From the NCBI RefSeq assembly GCF_041260155.1, contig NW_027248278.1, positions 18,612,244-18,676,243 of the forward strand: DNA of 64,000 nt, written 5' to 3'. Below, piece after piece: positions 32,816-44,720 of this stretch. This DNA comes from Ptychodera flava (taxonomy: Eukaryota; Hemichordata; Enteropneusta; Ptychoderidae). The notes below the pieces were generated by a model that was not told the origin of the DNA, did no database searches, and saw nothing but the letters and a program-made list of their open reading frames with translations. Position 1 is the first letter of the stretch, and the number at the start of each line of letters is the position of its first letter. The translations under genes and the position numbers were made by a program.

Positions 32816-34339
32816 AAACAGCATATCTGTCAGGTTGTAAAGAATCTTCAGCTGGCTATCTTTATCTGTATTTTCATCCTATTAACCAAGAACATATTAC
32901 CTCTCAAATTAACATTGCAAGTAAGTTCTGTTAAATAAGTTGAGACTGTACATACTCAGAGAAAGCACACAAAATTTTTGCAACTTAAGAAGTTCAAGGT
33001 CATCAAAAGCATAATGAATCATGTTACACTTTCATTGCACTGTTTACACATATTGCATAATTACTATAAATAGAACATGAGGAATCTTATAGCTCAGCTT
33101 TACCATAAAAACCCTATCACTTTGACCACTCTTTTAATTGACCACTCTTTTTTTTTCTTCAAAAAGTAATTTTATTTCATTTTCAAGTAGACCACAAATG
33201 GAAAGTGGAACTTTATCTATCTCTCTTTACTAGGCCAACCTATCATGACAAACTATTATGAGTAATTTCTTTTAGATGACATACAGAGAACAATACATGA
33301 CGGTACAGAATATGTCAAAGTTGGGATTCAGGAAAGTTGCCTTTACATGTTTCAATCAACCAAGATGGTAAGCATTTCACTATGAACTATCAAAAAAAAG
33401 ATAATTCTATACTAAAATTATTTTAGCTTTGTTGATTTCCTAATTGATTCAATTATTTAACATCATATTAATTATTTTTTTCTGGGTGAATTGATAGGGT
33501 TTATACAGTACACGAGTTACATACAATATAAGTCAAATTCAGTTAAATATCAATAACAGTCTAACATTGCATCATTCCTATAAATAACACCTTAGCCTGG
33601 AACAGCACAATCATAATCTGCTCATTCACACAGGCACTACTTGACTTTAAATGAATGACTTACTACATTTCACCTGTGTACCAAATTAGAAGGCATGGTA
33701 AAACGTACCACAAATTTGCAAATTTTGCCTTGAGTTTACCGAGTCATCTTCAGGTCACTCCTACAAACCGGCACACCCAATTAGAAATAATGGCAAACAG
33801 TTTCAAAGAAGATTTTTTAAACCAAAAATGGCAAAAATTGTACAAAATACAAATATACAAATTTTGCCATAATTTTGATGACTTCTATTTTGAGTTATCT
33901 CAAGGCACCTGCACGCAAAATTTTAAGCGATCCGACCATTGGTTTAAGAGAAAAAGATTTTTTACTAAAATGGCATAAAAAAGCATCGAATATTGACATC
34001 GAATCTATATTTTTAAATGAGTTGGGCCTAAGGTACCTAAAAGCCAAATATGACAATGATCAGATGAGTAGTTCCTGAGTTATTGATTTTTGACCATTTT
34101 CGTCGGTTTTTCTACCTCATTTGCATATCTATGAGACTAACAGTTCATTTTAACAACGGCGCATCTACACCATATATGGCATCATTACACTAAAAATCAG
34201 CTTCATATGTGCAGCAGTTCGTGAGTTTTTGCGTTGCGACAGACATCCATGCATACATACAGACAGACATCTCACATACAGACTTTTTTCAACCATATAA
34301 CCTTCCCAATTGCCATATATGTATGGCAAATGTGAGCTA
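32816..34339. other. gene-free, repeat fragment at its right end
   Basis: AT-rich with no recognised gene. Bases 34100-34339 match the end module of the neighbouring repeat family ('ctcatttgcatat' through the 'gagctaaaaa' tail). Confidence 0.5.
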
Positions 34340-34630
34340 AAAATGTTTTACCACATGAGTTGCATTAAGATGATCTGAGATTTGTACCTGTCAATATGTG
34401 ATGCCAGATTGTGCTTAAATGAAAATGTTTTGCCAAATCACTTGCATGGAAGTGGTTCAAAGTTTAAGTAGGTTATTCTACGGATATTAAAGTATTCCAT
34501 CTTTGGAACGTCTTGTTACAAAACTTGACATTCACGCTAAGGTGATAGCCTATTTTGGGGTTTGTTTGTTTGTTTTTGAGTGAACTGACATACGAGTCCT
34601 GAGATTACAATGAGCGGTAAATGTTTTACC
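34340..34630 (-). pseudogene. decayed zinc fingers beyond the ZNF stop codon
   Basis: On the minus strand 34575-34630 reads GKTFTAHCNLRTRMSVHS, the remainder of the finger that is cut at the end of the adjacent gene. Further left, 34340-34450 keeps diverged traces of more fingers (for example CNSCGKTF). The gene therefore once encoded a longer array. Confidence 0.75.
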
Positions 34631-35113
34631 ACAGGGGCTCAGAAGTGGCTATTTAAATCAATATTACAGCGTTTTTCTTTCTTTTTCAATGCTACAAATA
34701 AATCAGCTGAAGAGCACAACATTTGTGTAGCTGTCTTTTGTGTAGCTTGTATTGGCATGTATAGTGCGCCCTCAATAGGGAATGTGATCATATGTAAATA
34801 CGACCTTTAGTTCCGTGACCTCTAGCCAATTCCTCTGGCCATGCCTACTGGCCATGCGTACAGACATCGCTGTGTTTACTGACAGTAGTAAATTAGTACA
34901 GTAAGCATAGCGAGGGCAGGGCAGGAAGTAGGCATGGCTAGAGGTCACGGAACTAAAGGTCACATTTACGAGGACGCACTATACATGCCAATACAAGCTA
35001 GACAAAAGACAGCTACACAAGTGTTGTGCTCTTCAGCTGGTTTATTTGTAACATTGGAAAAGAAAGAAAAACGCTGTAATATTGACTTAAATAGCCACTT
35101 CTGAGCCCCTGTG
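34631..35113. mobile_element. foldback DNA element (hAT-like) inserted in the zinc-finger array
   Basis: A 483-bp element whose ends are inverted copies of 'ACAGGGGCTCAGAAGTGG', with arms extending about 200 bases and a loop near 34840-34920. It is flanked by an exact 8-bp duplication GTTTTACC (34623-34630 and 35114-35121). The 8-bp duplication and CAGGG-type terminus fit hAT. It separates the last half-finger of the ZNF gene from the rest. Confidence 0.82.
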
Positions 35114-35121
35114 GTTTTACC

Positions 35122-37931
35122 TCACACTTTGCACTCCGTAGTTGAAATATGATACCTGAGACCACTTTTGTATTTAAATGTTTTAGCACAATCTTTGCAT
35201 TCATGTGGTCTGATATTTGTATGTGACACCATGTGTATCCGAAGAGAGTTCTTGTAGTTGAACGTTTTACCACACTCTTTGCATTCATGTGGTCTGGCAT
35301 TTGAATGTACCATCATGTGTGTCCGAAGAGAGCTTTTGTAGCTGAAGGTTTTACCACACTCTTTGCATTTATGTAGTCTTACATTTGAATGTGTCACCAT
35401 ATGTGTTCGAAGATAGTTTTTGAAGTTGAATGTCATGCCACACTCTCTGCATTGATATGGTCTGGTATTTGAGTGAATAAACATATGCTTTCGTAGAATT
35501 TTCTTGGTAGTAAATGTTTTAGAACACTCTTTGCATTTAAATGGTTTAACATTTGAGTGGATTGACATATGTGTTTTGAGTGACTGGTATTGTCCAAATG
35601 TTTTACCACAATCTTTGCATTCATGTGGTCTGATATTTGAATGTGTCAACATGTGTCCCCGAAGAGAGTTCTTGTAGTTGAACGTTTTACCACAATCTCT
35701 GCATTCATGTGGTCTGGTATTTGTATGTGTCAACATGTGTCTCCGAAGTAAGCTCTTGTACTTGAATGTTTTACCACACTCTTTGCATTTATTTGGTTTG
35801 GTGTTTGAGTGATTCAACAAATGTGTCTGTAGGACGCTCTTGCAGGGAAATATGAATGAACACTCTGTACATTTGAATGGGTTAACGGTTGAGTTGGTCC
35901 AACTATGTTTCTCAAGACTCTCCTTGTGTCTAAGTAGGGGTATGTTTTCCTTTGGATGAAATGACATGTGAGTCCTGAGATTACAATAGGGGGCAAATGT
36001 TTTACCACATACTTTGCACTCCCTAGGTGAGATATGAGTTGTGAGACTGTTCTTGCATTTAAATGTTTGACCACACTCTTTGCATTCATGTGGTCTGTTT
36101 GAATGTGCCAACATGTGTCTCCGAAGAGAGTTCTTGTAACTGAAGGTTTTACCACACTTATTGCATGCATGTGGCCTCACATTTGAGTGTGATATCATGT
36201 GTATCCGAAGAGAGCTTGCGTAGCTGAAGGTTCTACCACACTCTTTGCACCGATGTGGTCTGACGTTTGAATGTACTTTCATGTGTGTCTGAAGAGAGCT
36301 CTTGTACCTAAAAGTTTTACGACACTCTTTGCATTCATGTGGTCTGATATTTGAGTGCGTCATCATGTGTGCCCGAAGAAAGGACCTGTATTTGAAGGTT
36401 TTACCGCAGTCTTTGCATCGATGCGGTCTGACAGTTGAGTGAATCGACATATGTCTCTGTAGTATGCTCTTTTCGGCAAAAGTGATCGAACACTCGTTGC
36501 ATCTGAATGTTTCAACTTTTGTATGGGTCCGTATGTGTTTCTTAAGACACTGCTTTTGTCTAAATGTTTGACCACACTCTTTGCGTTCATGTGGTCTGAC
36601 AGTAGAATGTGCCGACATGTGTCTCCGAAGAGAATTCTTGTAGCTGAAAGTTTTACCACACTCTTTGCATTCATGTGGCCTGATATTTAAGTGCGTCAAC
36701 ATGTGTGACCGGAGAGAATTCTTGTATTTGAAGGTTTTACCACACTGTTTGCATTCATGTGGCCTTACATTTGAGTGTGATATCATGTGTAACCGAAGAG
36801 AGCTTGTGTAGTTGAAGGTTCTACCACACTCTTTGCATCCATGTGGTCTGACGTTTGAATGTACTATCATGTGTGTCCGGAGAGAGTTCTTGTAGCTAAA
36901 GGTTTTACCACACTCATTGCATTTATGTGGTCTGATATTTGAATGAGTCATCATGTGTGCCCGAAGAGAGCTTGTGTAACTGAAGGTTTTACCACACTCT
37001 TCGCATCCATGCGGTCTGACATTTGAGTGGATCAACGTATGGATCTGAAGAGACTGCTTGCTAGTAAACGTTTTACCACACTCTTTGCATTCATGCCGCC
37101 TGATATTCGAGTGCATCAACATGTGCGTCCTTTCAGATGACTTGTGATTCAATACCTTACCACGCACACTGCATTTATATCGTGTCACAGCTTTCCCATT
37201 CTGTTTGCATTCATGTGGCCGCACGTTTAAGTGTGTTATCATGTGTGCCCGAAGAGAGCTTGTGTAGTTGAAGGTTCTACCACATTCTTTGCATTCATGC
37301 GGTCTGGCATTCAAGTGCATCAACATGTGTGTTTCTTCAGATGACTTGCGTTTGAATGTCTTACCACAAACATTGCATTTATGTGGTGCCACAGCTTTCA
37401 TTTCAGGACATATTTTCCCAGTACATTCACTGTCGTGTAGACTGACACATGAATGAATCAAACTATACGAATGAGTATCAAGGCAGTTCTTGCTGGTACA
37501 AGTATTCCCACATTCCTTACATTCGTGAAGTCTTGCATGTCTGTTATTGAGATTAAAATTATGTGTGTCACATTCACTTTTCCCCTCTTCACTTGTTCTG
37601 TAATGTTCATTGGAATAAAATGCTTCTGATTGTGAATTTTCTTTCCATTTGATAATTTCCGCATCGCCATTTTGATACTCCTGATGTTTACTATTGCTGC
37701 GGCTGGTATTCATCCATGCTCGTAGATTCTGTGTGTCAGCGTCCCCATGGTTAGATTGGCTCTCTTCCAGGTCGCCGTACTGTCTGCTTTCCGTGTGTAT
37801 CAATTGCTGATCTGTAAAACCAAGCTGCCGTTGTTGATGTAGTTCATCTTCATTCTTTTGCATGCTGGAACTGCGACATTCAAGTTTCATCAATCCGTGT
37901 TGGACAAGACTTTGCATAATTATTGATGCAC
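35122..37931 (-). CDS. ZNF last exon: spacer plus ~26 C2H2 fingers
   Basis: The exon opens GASIIMQSLVQHGLMKLECR, has a ~190-residue low-complexity spacer, then about 26 tandem C2H2 fingers of form HECKECGKTFSYKNSLRTHM, some degenerate (one lacks its first cysteine in HERKECGQTF; one reads CKQNGKAV). Linkers are mostly H-S-N-x-R-P-H in place of the usual TGEKP. Recurrent finger types (SYKNSLR, NYTSSLR, TSKQSLQ) indicate expansion by internal duplication. A short 'HIS..ECKVCGKTF' module recurs twice, the second time at the truncated end. Confidence 0.93.
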
Positions 37932-39924
37932 CTAGCAAACGACAGAGGTTATTAAGAATTAAAATCTGAATTTATTAAACAGGATATTAAAAATTATGCT
38001 AATGAAGCTGATAGAATTCACACATTTGCTCCACCCTGGGTGGAGAGACTGTGGTTCAAAACCATGCTCATTATAGTAAGAGACTGCTCTGTGATATGAA
38101 CTGGCAGTTTAGCTATGGAAGTTTGCCATAACTGATAAAAACCTTCATGTACATTCATCACCTCACAAGGCATTGAAATACATACTTTTAATGTAAAGAC
38201 ACTGATTTCAAGATATCGTCCTTTGCACAAAGGACTCAAAACTTGAAAGCGAAACTAGTATAGTCTTTTCAAATTTCAATCATAAATTAAAAGACATTTT
38301 CGAAAGACCCTTGCTAGATGGGTGTTGAAAAAATCTAAATGCTATAAAACATGTGATTTATTTGAACTAAGATTTCGTACACACAAATTACTGCAGTTCA
38401 TTCATTTTTGTTGCAGTGTATTAATTCACAGAGGGGAGGGATGTCTGCAGCTTCAAGATCTCACGCAAAGTTGGACTGAAATGGTATATTATACACAAAC
38501 TCGTATCCTAGTTGGCCAGATCTGTTCAGATTGTTCATGAAATGAGTATAGTGGTATCATTGTCTCTATTGTCTTAGCAAGAGGAAAACTGCCGACCAGT
38601 GCGGGAGCACACCGACAAAGTCTATCCTGTATACCAATTACAGAGCTCTCTACAAGTTACACTCTAACATGTTTCTTATGCTACAATTTTGTTTGAAATG
38701 TGCAAGCCATTGGTCATGCTGCTCATGGTTTATACATAGACAAACTATGGTTTGCATCAACAAAGTAGATACACTTGTAGTCACTAGGCTGTCGTCTCTT
38801 TGTTGCTTTCTAAATCTATTTCTACCTCTCCAGTGGCACACCTTGCCAGGACTATACAATTGCGTGAGCAAGGCAATGAGGGACAGAAAACGAAACTAAG
38901 TTTGAGGTTGTGCCTATTAAAGTGTTAAATGATCGACCTTCCTCGTTATAAAGAGATGTACATTAGGGAGCTGTCATTATTTACGGCCGGGGGGGTCGGA
39001 GGAATTTCATCAGAAACTCTGAAATTTCGAGTACCCCTGCCAACCATGATGAATTTGAGTAACCCCCTCTCTAATACAGAAATAGTTTGACTTAACTACG
39101 CCCCATTCAGAAAAGTTAAATATCAATACATGTATTTGTAAAATTTACAAAAAAATAGTAAAGAACTTTCAAATCCCACTGCACCCTGCTAGATTATCAC
39201 TGGTTATCTCATGATGGTTAAAAAAGGTGTAAACAAAAACATGAAATTCAAAGTTGCAGCAAAATATAAACCAGTATCCAACCGTATAGTATCATTTACT
39301 TTCAATAGTATTGTGACGGTTTTCACTAGGATATCTGACAGGGTAGAATTTAAAGTACAGGAGGAAGAACACGCAGGAGGCTGTGGGGGGAAGTGTCAGA
39401 GGGGGTTGTCCCCTCTTTTGCATGAACAATTTTGAGAAATTGATATTTGCATATGTACCATGGGGCAGTCTCCTGCAATCTGACAGGTGTTTTTAATGTT
39501 GTTTTTACAAAGTAAAACTGTTTGAATACCCAAGGGGGGGGAGCACCGAAAATTTTAAGAAATTCATGGCATGTTGCAATCTGAGATGTGTTTCATTTCA
39601 TTTTGCACCAAAAATTGAGCATCTCCTCATGTCTTCCTCTACATTTTGAGCAACACCCTTTGTAGCTTTCGAAATTTTGAGTGCCCTCCTCACATTCCTC
39701 TGACCCCCCGGGCCGTAAATAATGACGGCTCCACTGTATGGCAACATTTTCTCAAGGAAAATGTAAACTAGCTGCAGCATTAAATATTAATATCAGCCTA
39801 CCTTTCTTAGACAGTGTATCGTCTTCAAATTGCCGACACAATGTATCTGACACCATCTCAAAGGACTTCCCCAGGTCATTAAACTGGTCAAAATGTCTTG
39901 CAGATCGACAAATTGCTGAACATT
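35122..39924 (-). CDS. C2H2 zinc-finger protein, minus-strand gene (two visible exons)
   Basis: The gene has a 123-base upstream exon (39802-39924) joined in phase 1 to a long last exon (35122-37931). It should encode a nuclear DNA-binding protein, probably a transcription factor or a transposon-silencing type of factor; target and effector role cannot be read. The start codon exon was not found. A plus-strand paralog lies at 55539-61611, in inverted orientation. The stop codon falls exactly where a finger's second cysteine (TGT) should be (TGA), and a transposon insertion follows immediately, so the C-terminus is derived. Confidence 0.85.
38967..39732. mobile_element. TIR element in ZNF intron
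   Basis: It begins 'ggagctgtcattatttacgg' and ends with its near reverse complement, with about 45-base G-rich terminal repeats ('cggggggtc...aggaat'). It is 766 bp, with no coding capacity. Confidence 0.7.
39802..39924 (-). CDS. ZNF upstream exon, conserved unknown module
   Basis: A 123-base phase 1-1 exon between CTTCCAG and GTAGGC, encoding ECSAICRSARHFDQFNDLGK followed by SFEMVSDTLCRQFEDDTLSK. The same exon, with about 60-65% identical residues, is present in the inverted paralog, so it is under constraint. I recognise no known effector domain (not KRAB, SCAN or BTB). Confidence 0.78.
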
Positions 39925-40020
39925 CTGGAAGGAACAAATACCATTCAACGTTTAACATGCTAACACTTAAATAAGCATTAAATAACCCAAAGTAGACTAT
40001 TTCAAAACACACACACATAC

Positions 40021-40066
40021 ACCTTACTACCTACCTACCTACCTATCTACCTACCTACCTACCTAG
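40021..40066. repeat. (CTAC)n microsatellite
   Basis: About eleven imperfect CTAC units, followed by degenerate CCAT-rich low complexity to about 40195. Confidence 0.9.
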
Positions 40067-41269
40067 TATATATGTACATACATGTGTACTTATGTATACG
40101 TATGTATGGACAATCCAATCCAATCCATCCTTCCATTCATTCATCAGTCCGTCCATCCATCCATCTACCAACTAATCCAATTCCATCCATCTACCCACGC
40201 GTCACTGTTAGTACAGTGTCTTACTGTAGATACTTCATTCATAAGGCACCGCTTACTACCACTGTTTATTTTACCAACCAGAGATTCCACCTGGTAAGAC
40301 ATTATGTCTTATCTATCAAGTACCTCTTTTCGTGGTTCATAGACACTTTTGCCGCCAGAACTGCTTTATCGACAGGACATTCCCCCTTCCCAAGTCAGAG
40401 ACATTTCTACCCTCAACAGAGACACTTTTCGTCACTGCATTCCACGCTCACGGTCTCTCATCCAAGTGTTATGCTTCACTTTATATAACCACTATCTATT
40501 AGTTTACTAAATTTTAATAATTAAAAGTAGTCATCTATAGTATTAGACGACGTCATCTATTGACTGCTATCTTAGACCTGGTGTGTTCCACACAAAGCGA
40601 TACCATATTTAACTTTGCATCATCTATCCAAAGAGCAACAACTCGTACACATATATGATATGGATGTAAATCGACAATACTGGTAACATGAACAATATTC
40701 TCAAACCAATACAACAATTGCATATGCTCTACACAATACAATATACACGCCAAAGTTTGAATGTCTACAGCACACTCCACTTTCCATAAATACCGAGATG
40801 CAATCTCTCCCAAGATACAAGAACAAAGCCCTGGCGCAAATCACCTACGAGATCAGAACGTTTTTGATATTCAGCACTGCATATGCTTTTCTGTCCGATA
40901 TTTGCATAAGAGTCTGAGTCATGGCTCAGGAAGGGGGAACTTCGATACTTCGCAATATGTATATGTGCCGCCCAATGCAGCAATGAGGAGGCGATTTCAG
41001 CGACTAGGTCTAAAAAGGGGCTATTAGGGAGCATTCATTTTTTAAGGGGGGGGAGGGGAGGTGGTGGGAATCAGCAGGGAGGGTGACTTCTACAAAACAA
41101 TCGATGATTGGGAAGGGGTTTCAAATTTTATGAAAGCCTTCAAGACTTTAGAGGGGGGCGCATTAGTGAGCCGAGTACCGATCAGTGATAGCACCATAGC
41201 ACACTCATGAATATCTATATGTAATCTATGATCACGCCGTCGTCGTTTGGCCTTGGCCCATGAACGCAG

Positions 41270-41807
41270 GGCAAAAAGACTACGGCAAGATCCTAGACTA
41301 ATACATGTGAAACAATACGCTAAGCCCCTAGCGAGCACACTGGTGATAACGTTTAAACACGGTCGCTCTTTTGTGGAGGGACCGTGGTGTATATCACTGG
41401 CGATCTTCATGCACCCAGGTACAGTCCCGGGGAGGGTCACTTCCATTACTTGCCAATATGTATACGTGCCACCCAATGGGGTGGATATTTCAGCCACTTT
41501 GTCTAAAATATGGGTATCAATTCCACTGTAAACTAAGGTCTAAAATGGGGTCGATTATTGAGTGCCACACAAGAACAAATTTCAACCGTCTGTTCCCGTC
41601 TCTCTAGCAGGGTTCTGAGCTGCACTCTATAAGGATTGATATCTTTTCTGTGGCAGGGGAACCATTAAAGAGACCCCCTGGCTTAAGCTAAAGTAAATAT
41701 TGACTTTGTTTTAAAACATTGTCACTGATTGGTCAGAACTCTATATAATGCAGATTTTTGCCCAGTAGAACATACCCAAACAAAGTGGCTCTATACTGCT
41801 CCAAGTA
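41270..41807. repeat. older interspersed repeat, copy A left part
   Basis: It matches 46190-46590 in the same orientation (landmarks 'tgccaatatgtatacgtgccacc', 'gattggtcagaa', 'gtctaaaat'). It is interrupted at 41808 by a TTAA-flanked element and resumes at 44240. Confidence 0.75.
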
Positions 41808-41811
41808 TTAA

Positions 41812-44239
41812 AGGGAAACCTAAGTCCAGCGACATTGACCGTTTATCCCTTCCAAAATCACCCTTGAATAAAATGCAGCTCAAATTTGCAACATAATTGC
41901 ACGCGCCGACGACTACGAAGCGACGAAAAGAGAAGTTGAAGTAGACGACATTTATGGAAATGAGCTCGGATTCCCATGGGCGCGAAAGGCTCATGGGAGA
42001 AGCGTGCGTGACGTCATCGGTGATACACGAACGTGTGTGACCGCTTACCAAAGCATTGGAGTCTATGACTGCAGGAGTGCAGTTCTGCGCGTTACGACTC
42101 TTTAATTCTCATCAGTAGCATAAAAAATTATTAACTGTTGTTCAGTTGAGTGCAAAAATCACTCAAGGAAGAACAAACGGAGTCAGCTTTTATCGTCGTC
42201 CCACAGAACAGCTTTTTCGAAGACAGTGGCTAAAGAAAGTCGGGCGAGTTTTAAAATCTCAAAAGATACAAAGTTATGTTCTACTTCTTTCAGGATGATT
42301 TTATAAGTGATTTCGGGACTCTGATACCGATACAAGACGATACTACACAATGCGGTTCGTATCTTGACATGCTGAGTCAGCCTATTACCGCCGGTTTTAA
42401 CCAGATAAATGTTAATATTGGCGATTTCGGGACTCTAAAATCCGAAGACGAAACTACACAAAGCGTCTCTCATCTCGACAGCCCGGATCTGCGAAATCGC
42501 TCTTATATACACGATAAATATAGGCATTTTGTGACTATATCTGGTAATATTGATATTACAAGATACTGGAATGACTTCTTGCCTATTCTCGACCGCGGAG
42601 TGACGTCAGTAGGTGAAACGCATACGAGCGAGGTGAATGAGAGATCAGACGATACAGAAGAGAGAATGATACAGAAATTGTGTGGAAAAAAGCAGAACTA
42701 AAAGTTATGTCATTTATGTATATTGAAACTTTGAATATTTCTTTGGTGGTTGAAAATTCAAACTTCCAACGGCGCTGACGCAAAAATGACGTAAGAATCC
42801 GCAAGTACCCGGATGGCCCGCGGTCGAGAATGATGTGTCTCGATCGGCACGCCGGGTCTGAGAAATCGCCGATATTATATTTACTCAATAAATATCAATT
42901 GCACCGGGACTCCTAGGCTAATATCGATATCGAAACCAGACGATACTAGATTTACGTGCACTGTGTGGTGTCGGCACGCCGGGTCTGCGAAATCACGGAT
43001 ATTTATCCGATAAATATCGGCGACTTTGGACATTAACTCTGATACTAGACGCTACTTTGTCAAAATGTGGGTAAATATCCGATGTATATCGGAGATTTCA
43101 CCACGTGCCTAACAGTTCTGACCACCCGACCACCTCTGTCCGACTCTTAGTTCATAGCATCCGTGGCCGATAGTCAAGAATAATGTATGTTTTACATTAT
43201 TAGAATTATTCATGCACGAAATACATTTTTTACATGGAAAGGATTTTTTTCATTAAATTTCCACACGAACTTTCATACACTACAATCGGAACTTCGTCGA
43301 GAGGGCCGATCAGATATCACCGTGAGTTGGGGATTGCCTTGCACGAATAACATTCTTTACATGTAATACATTTTTACTTGGCGATCGAGACCTGAACAGA
43401 GGACATATCGGACATCGTCGAGAGTTTTGGCTGGTCTTGTTTGAAATGCATTCTTTACAACAATATAGACGATACTATTGTTTTAAATAGCGGGCAAATA
43501 TCCATTATATCGGAGATTTCATCACTTTGTAGATCTGAGTAAGCCCGACTTCCTAAGTTCGACACCAACTTCGAAAAAAAGACGACGCTATAAGCTTACA
43601 TTTGTCAAATTGCGAATAAATATTTTCCGATATATATTGAAGATTTCGCAACCTTAAAGATCTGGCTAAGCTCGACTTACGTATCATTCACGAACCAAAA
43701 ATTAATTTTAAGCGACTGATAAAGAAAACTCTGTTTTAGAAACGTAACGCTGAAGGATCGCAGAGTCACTCAGTGTCAGGTCTCCAATCCAGTTCGGGGT
43801 CTGTAGGCCTACAAGCACAGTGACTCCCTCCGCGGAATTACGAACGATGTGTGGAGATACTTTCCCATTATTACATATCTTGGTTCAAATTAGTATGGTT
43901 TGATTTCAGTGTGGGAAAAGTAATACTCGATGTCAGAAATATCGCTGTCCGAACTCTCCAGAGTCGTCTTACGAACGCGCTAAACTGTTCACGGTACTCC
44001 TCCAGCTGCAAGCTACAATCGTCTGTATCGCCGATGACGTCACGCACGCTTCTCCCATGAGCCCTTTCGCGCCCATGGGATTCCGAGCTCATTTCCATAA
44101 TGTCGTCTACTTCAACTTCTCTTTTCGTCGCGCCGTAGTCGTCAGCGCGTGCAATTATGTTGCAAATTTGAGCTGCATTTTATTCAAGGGTGATTTTGGA
44201 AGGGATAAACGGTCAATGTCGCTGGACTTAGGTTTCCCT
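41812..44239. mobile_element. Kolobok-like DNA transposon, 2,428 bp, TTAA target duplication
   Basis: Terminal inverted repeats of about 215 bp (41812-42026 and 44025-44239) start AGGGAAACCTAAGTCCAGCG and differ at only a few positions. Both ends are flanked by TTAA. Just inside the left repeat is a degenerate THAP-type zinc finger: CCSVECKNHS in one frame, then GVSFYRRPTEQLFRRQWLKK in another, then FQDDFISDF. TTAA duplications, purine-rich termini and a THAP domain are together typical of the Kolobok superfamily. No catalytic transposase core is visible, so this copy is non-autonomous. High arm similarity suggests a young insertion. Confidence 0.8.
42276..42701 (+). pseudogene. THAP-tail open frame with internal repeats, inside the Kolobok-like element
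   Basis: A 141-codon frame starts in the end of the degenerate THAP domain (QDDFISDF). It continues with two copies of a 'DFGTL...DDTTQ...YLD' module produced by tandem DNA repeats. It is part of the transposon, not a host gene, and has no other motif. Confidence 0.5.
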
Positions 44240-44720
44240 TTAATCATGACTACATACAGGCCACATGAAGTACTATTGCTCTACAGACGAACAGCGAGGT
44301 TTGTTGTGAATTGTTATTTGAAAAAAAACACCAGTCAGACTGTAACTGAAGATAACTGATATTTGTAGAAGCTGGACCAAAATTTGGTGAAGGTGAAAGA
44401 CATTTTCTTTCACCAAATTATTTTAGTATTTCCTGATATTTTTCGGAATCATGGCTCGGCCAGCAACAACAAAGCTCTAAACGCTGTACAGTGGTGGGCT
44501 TTTCCGGGGCAAATACTTGCTTTTTCCGTTTTAAAAATTTTGACACTATGACTTTGACAGGGTCAAAGGTCATAAAGGTCTATAATGGGGTCCTAAAATA
44601 ACGAGATTTTAGGTCTAAAATGGGCCCTGGGTTTTATACCTGCGGCCGCACACCCCAACCACTTCTCTGAACAGGTACCCCCCCCCCCGGGGTACAGTGT
44701 TGCCACTGTCCACCATTCCA
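44240..44720. repeat. older interspersed repeat, copy A right part
   Basis: It continues copy A after the insertion and matches 46590-47010 (landmarks 'aacaccagtcagactgtaactg', 'cagcaacaac', 'gtctaaaatgggccct'). Confidence 0.72.

Noticed and set aside
36363-36674. minus-strand frames rich in 'MNAKSVVK' inside the zinc-finger exon
   Set aside because: Out-of-frame shadows of the repeated finger sequence.
41812-44239. piggyBac or Polinton identity for the TTAA element
   Set aside because: piggyBac shares TTAA but not the THAP domain, and the termini differ. Polintons make 6-bp duplications and are far longer, with none of their proteins seen here.
44057-44359. 100-codon frame at the right end of the TTAA element
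   Set aside because: It lies in the terminal inverted repeat, and the mirrored frame exists at the left end; not a gene.
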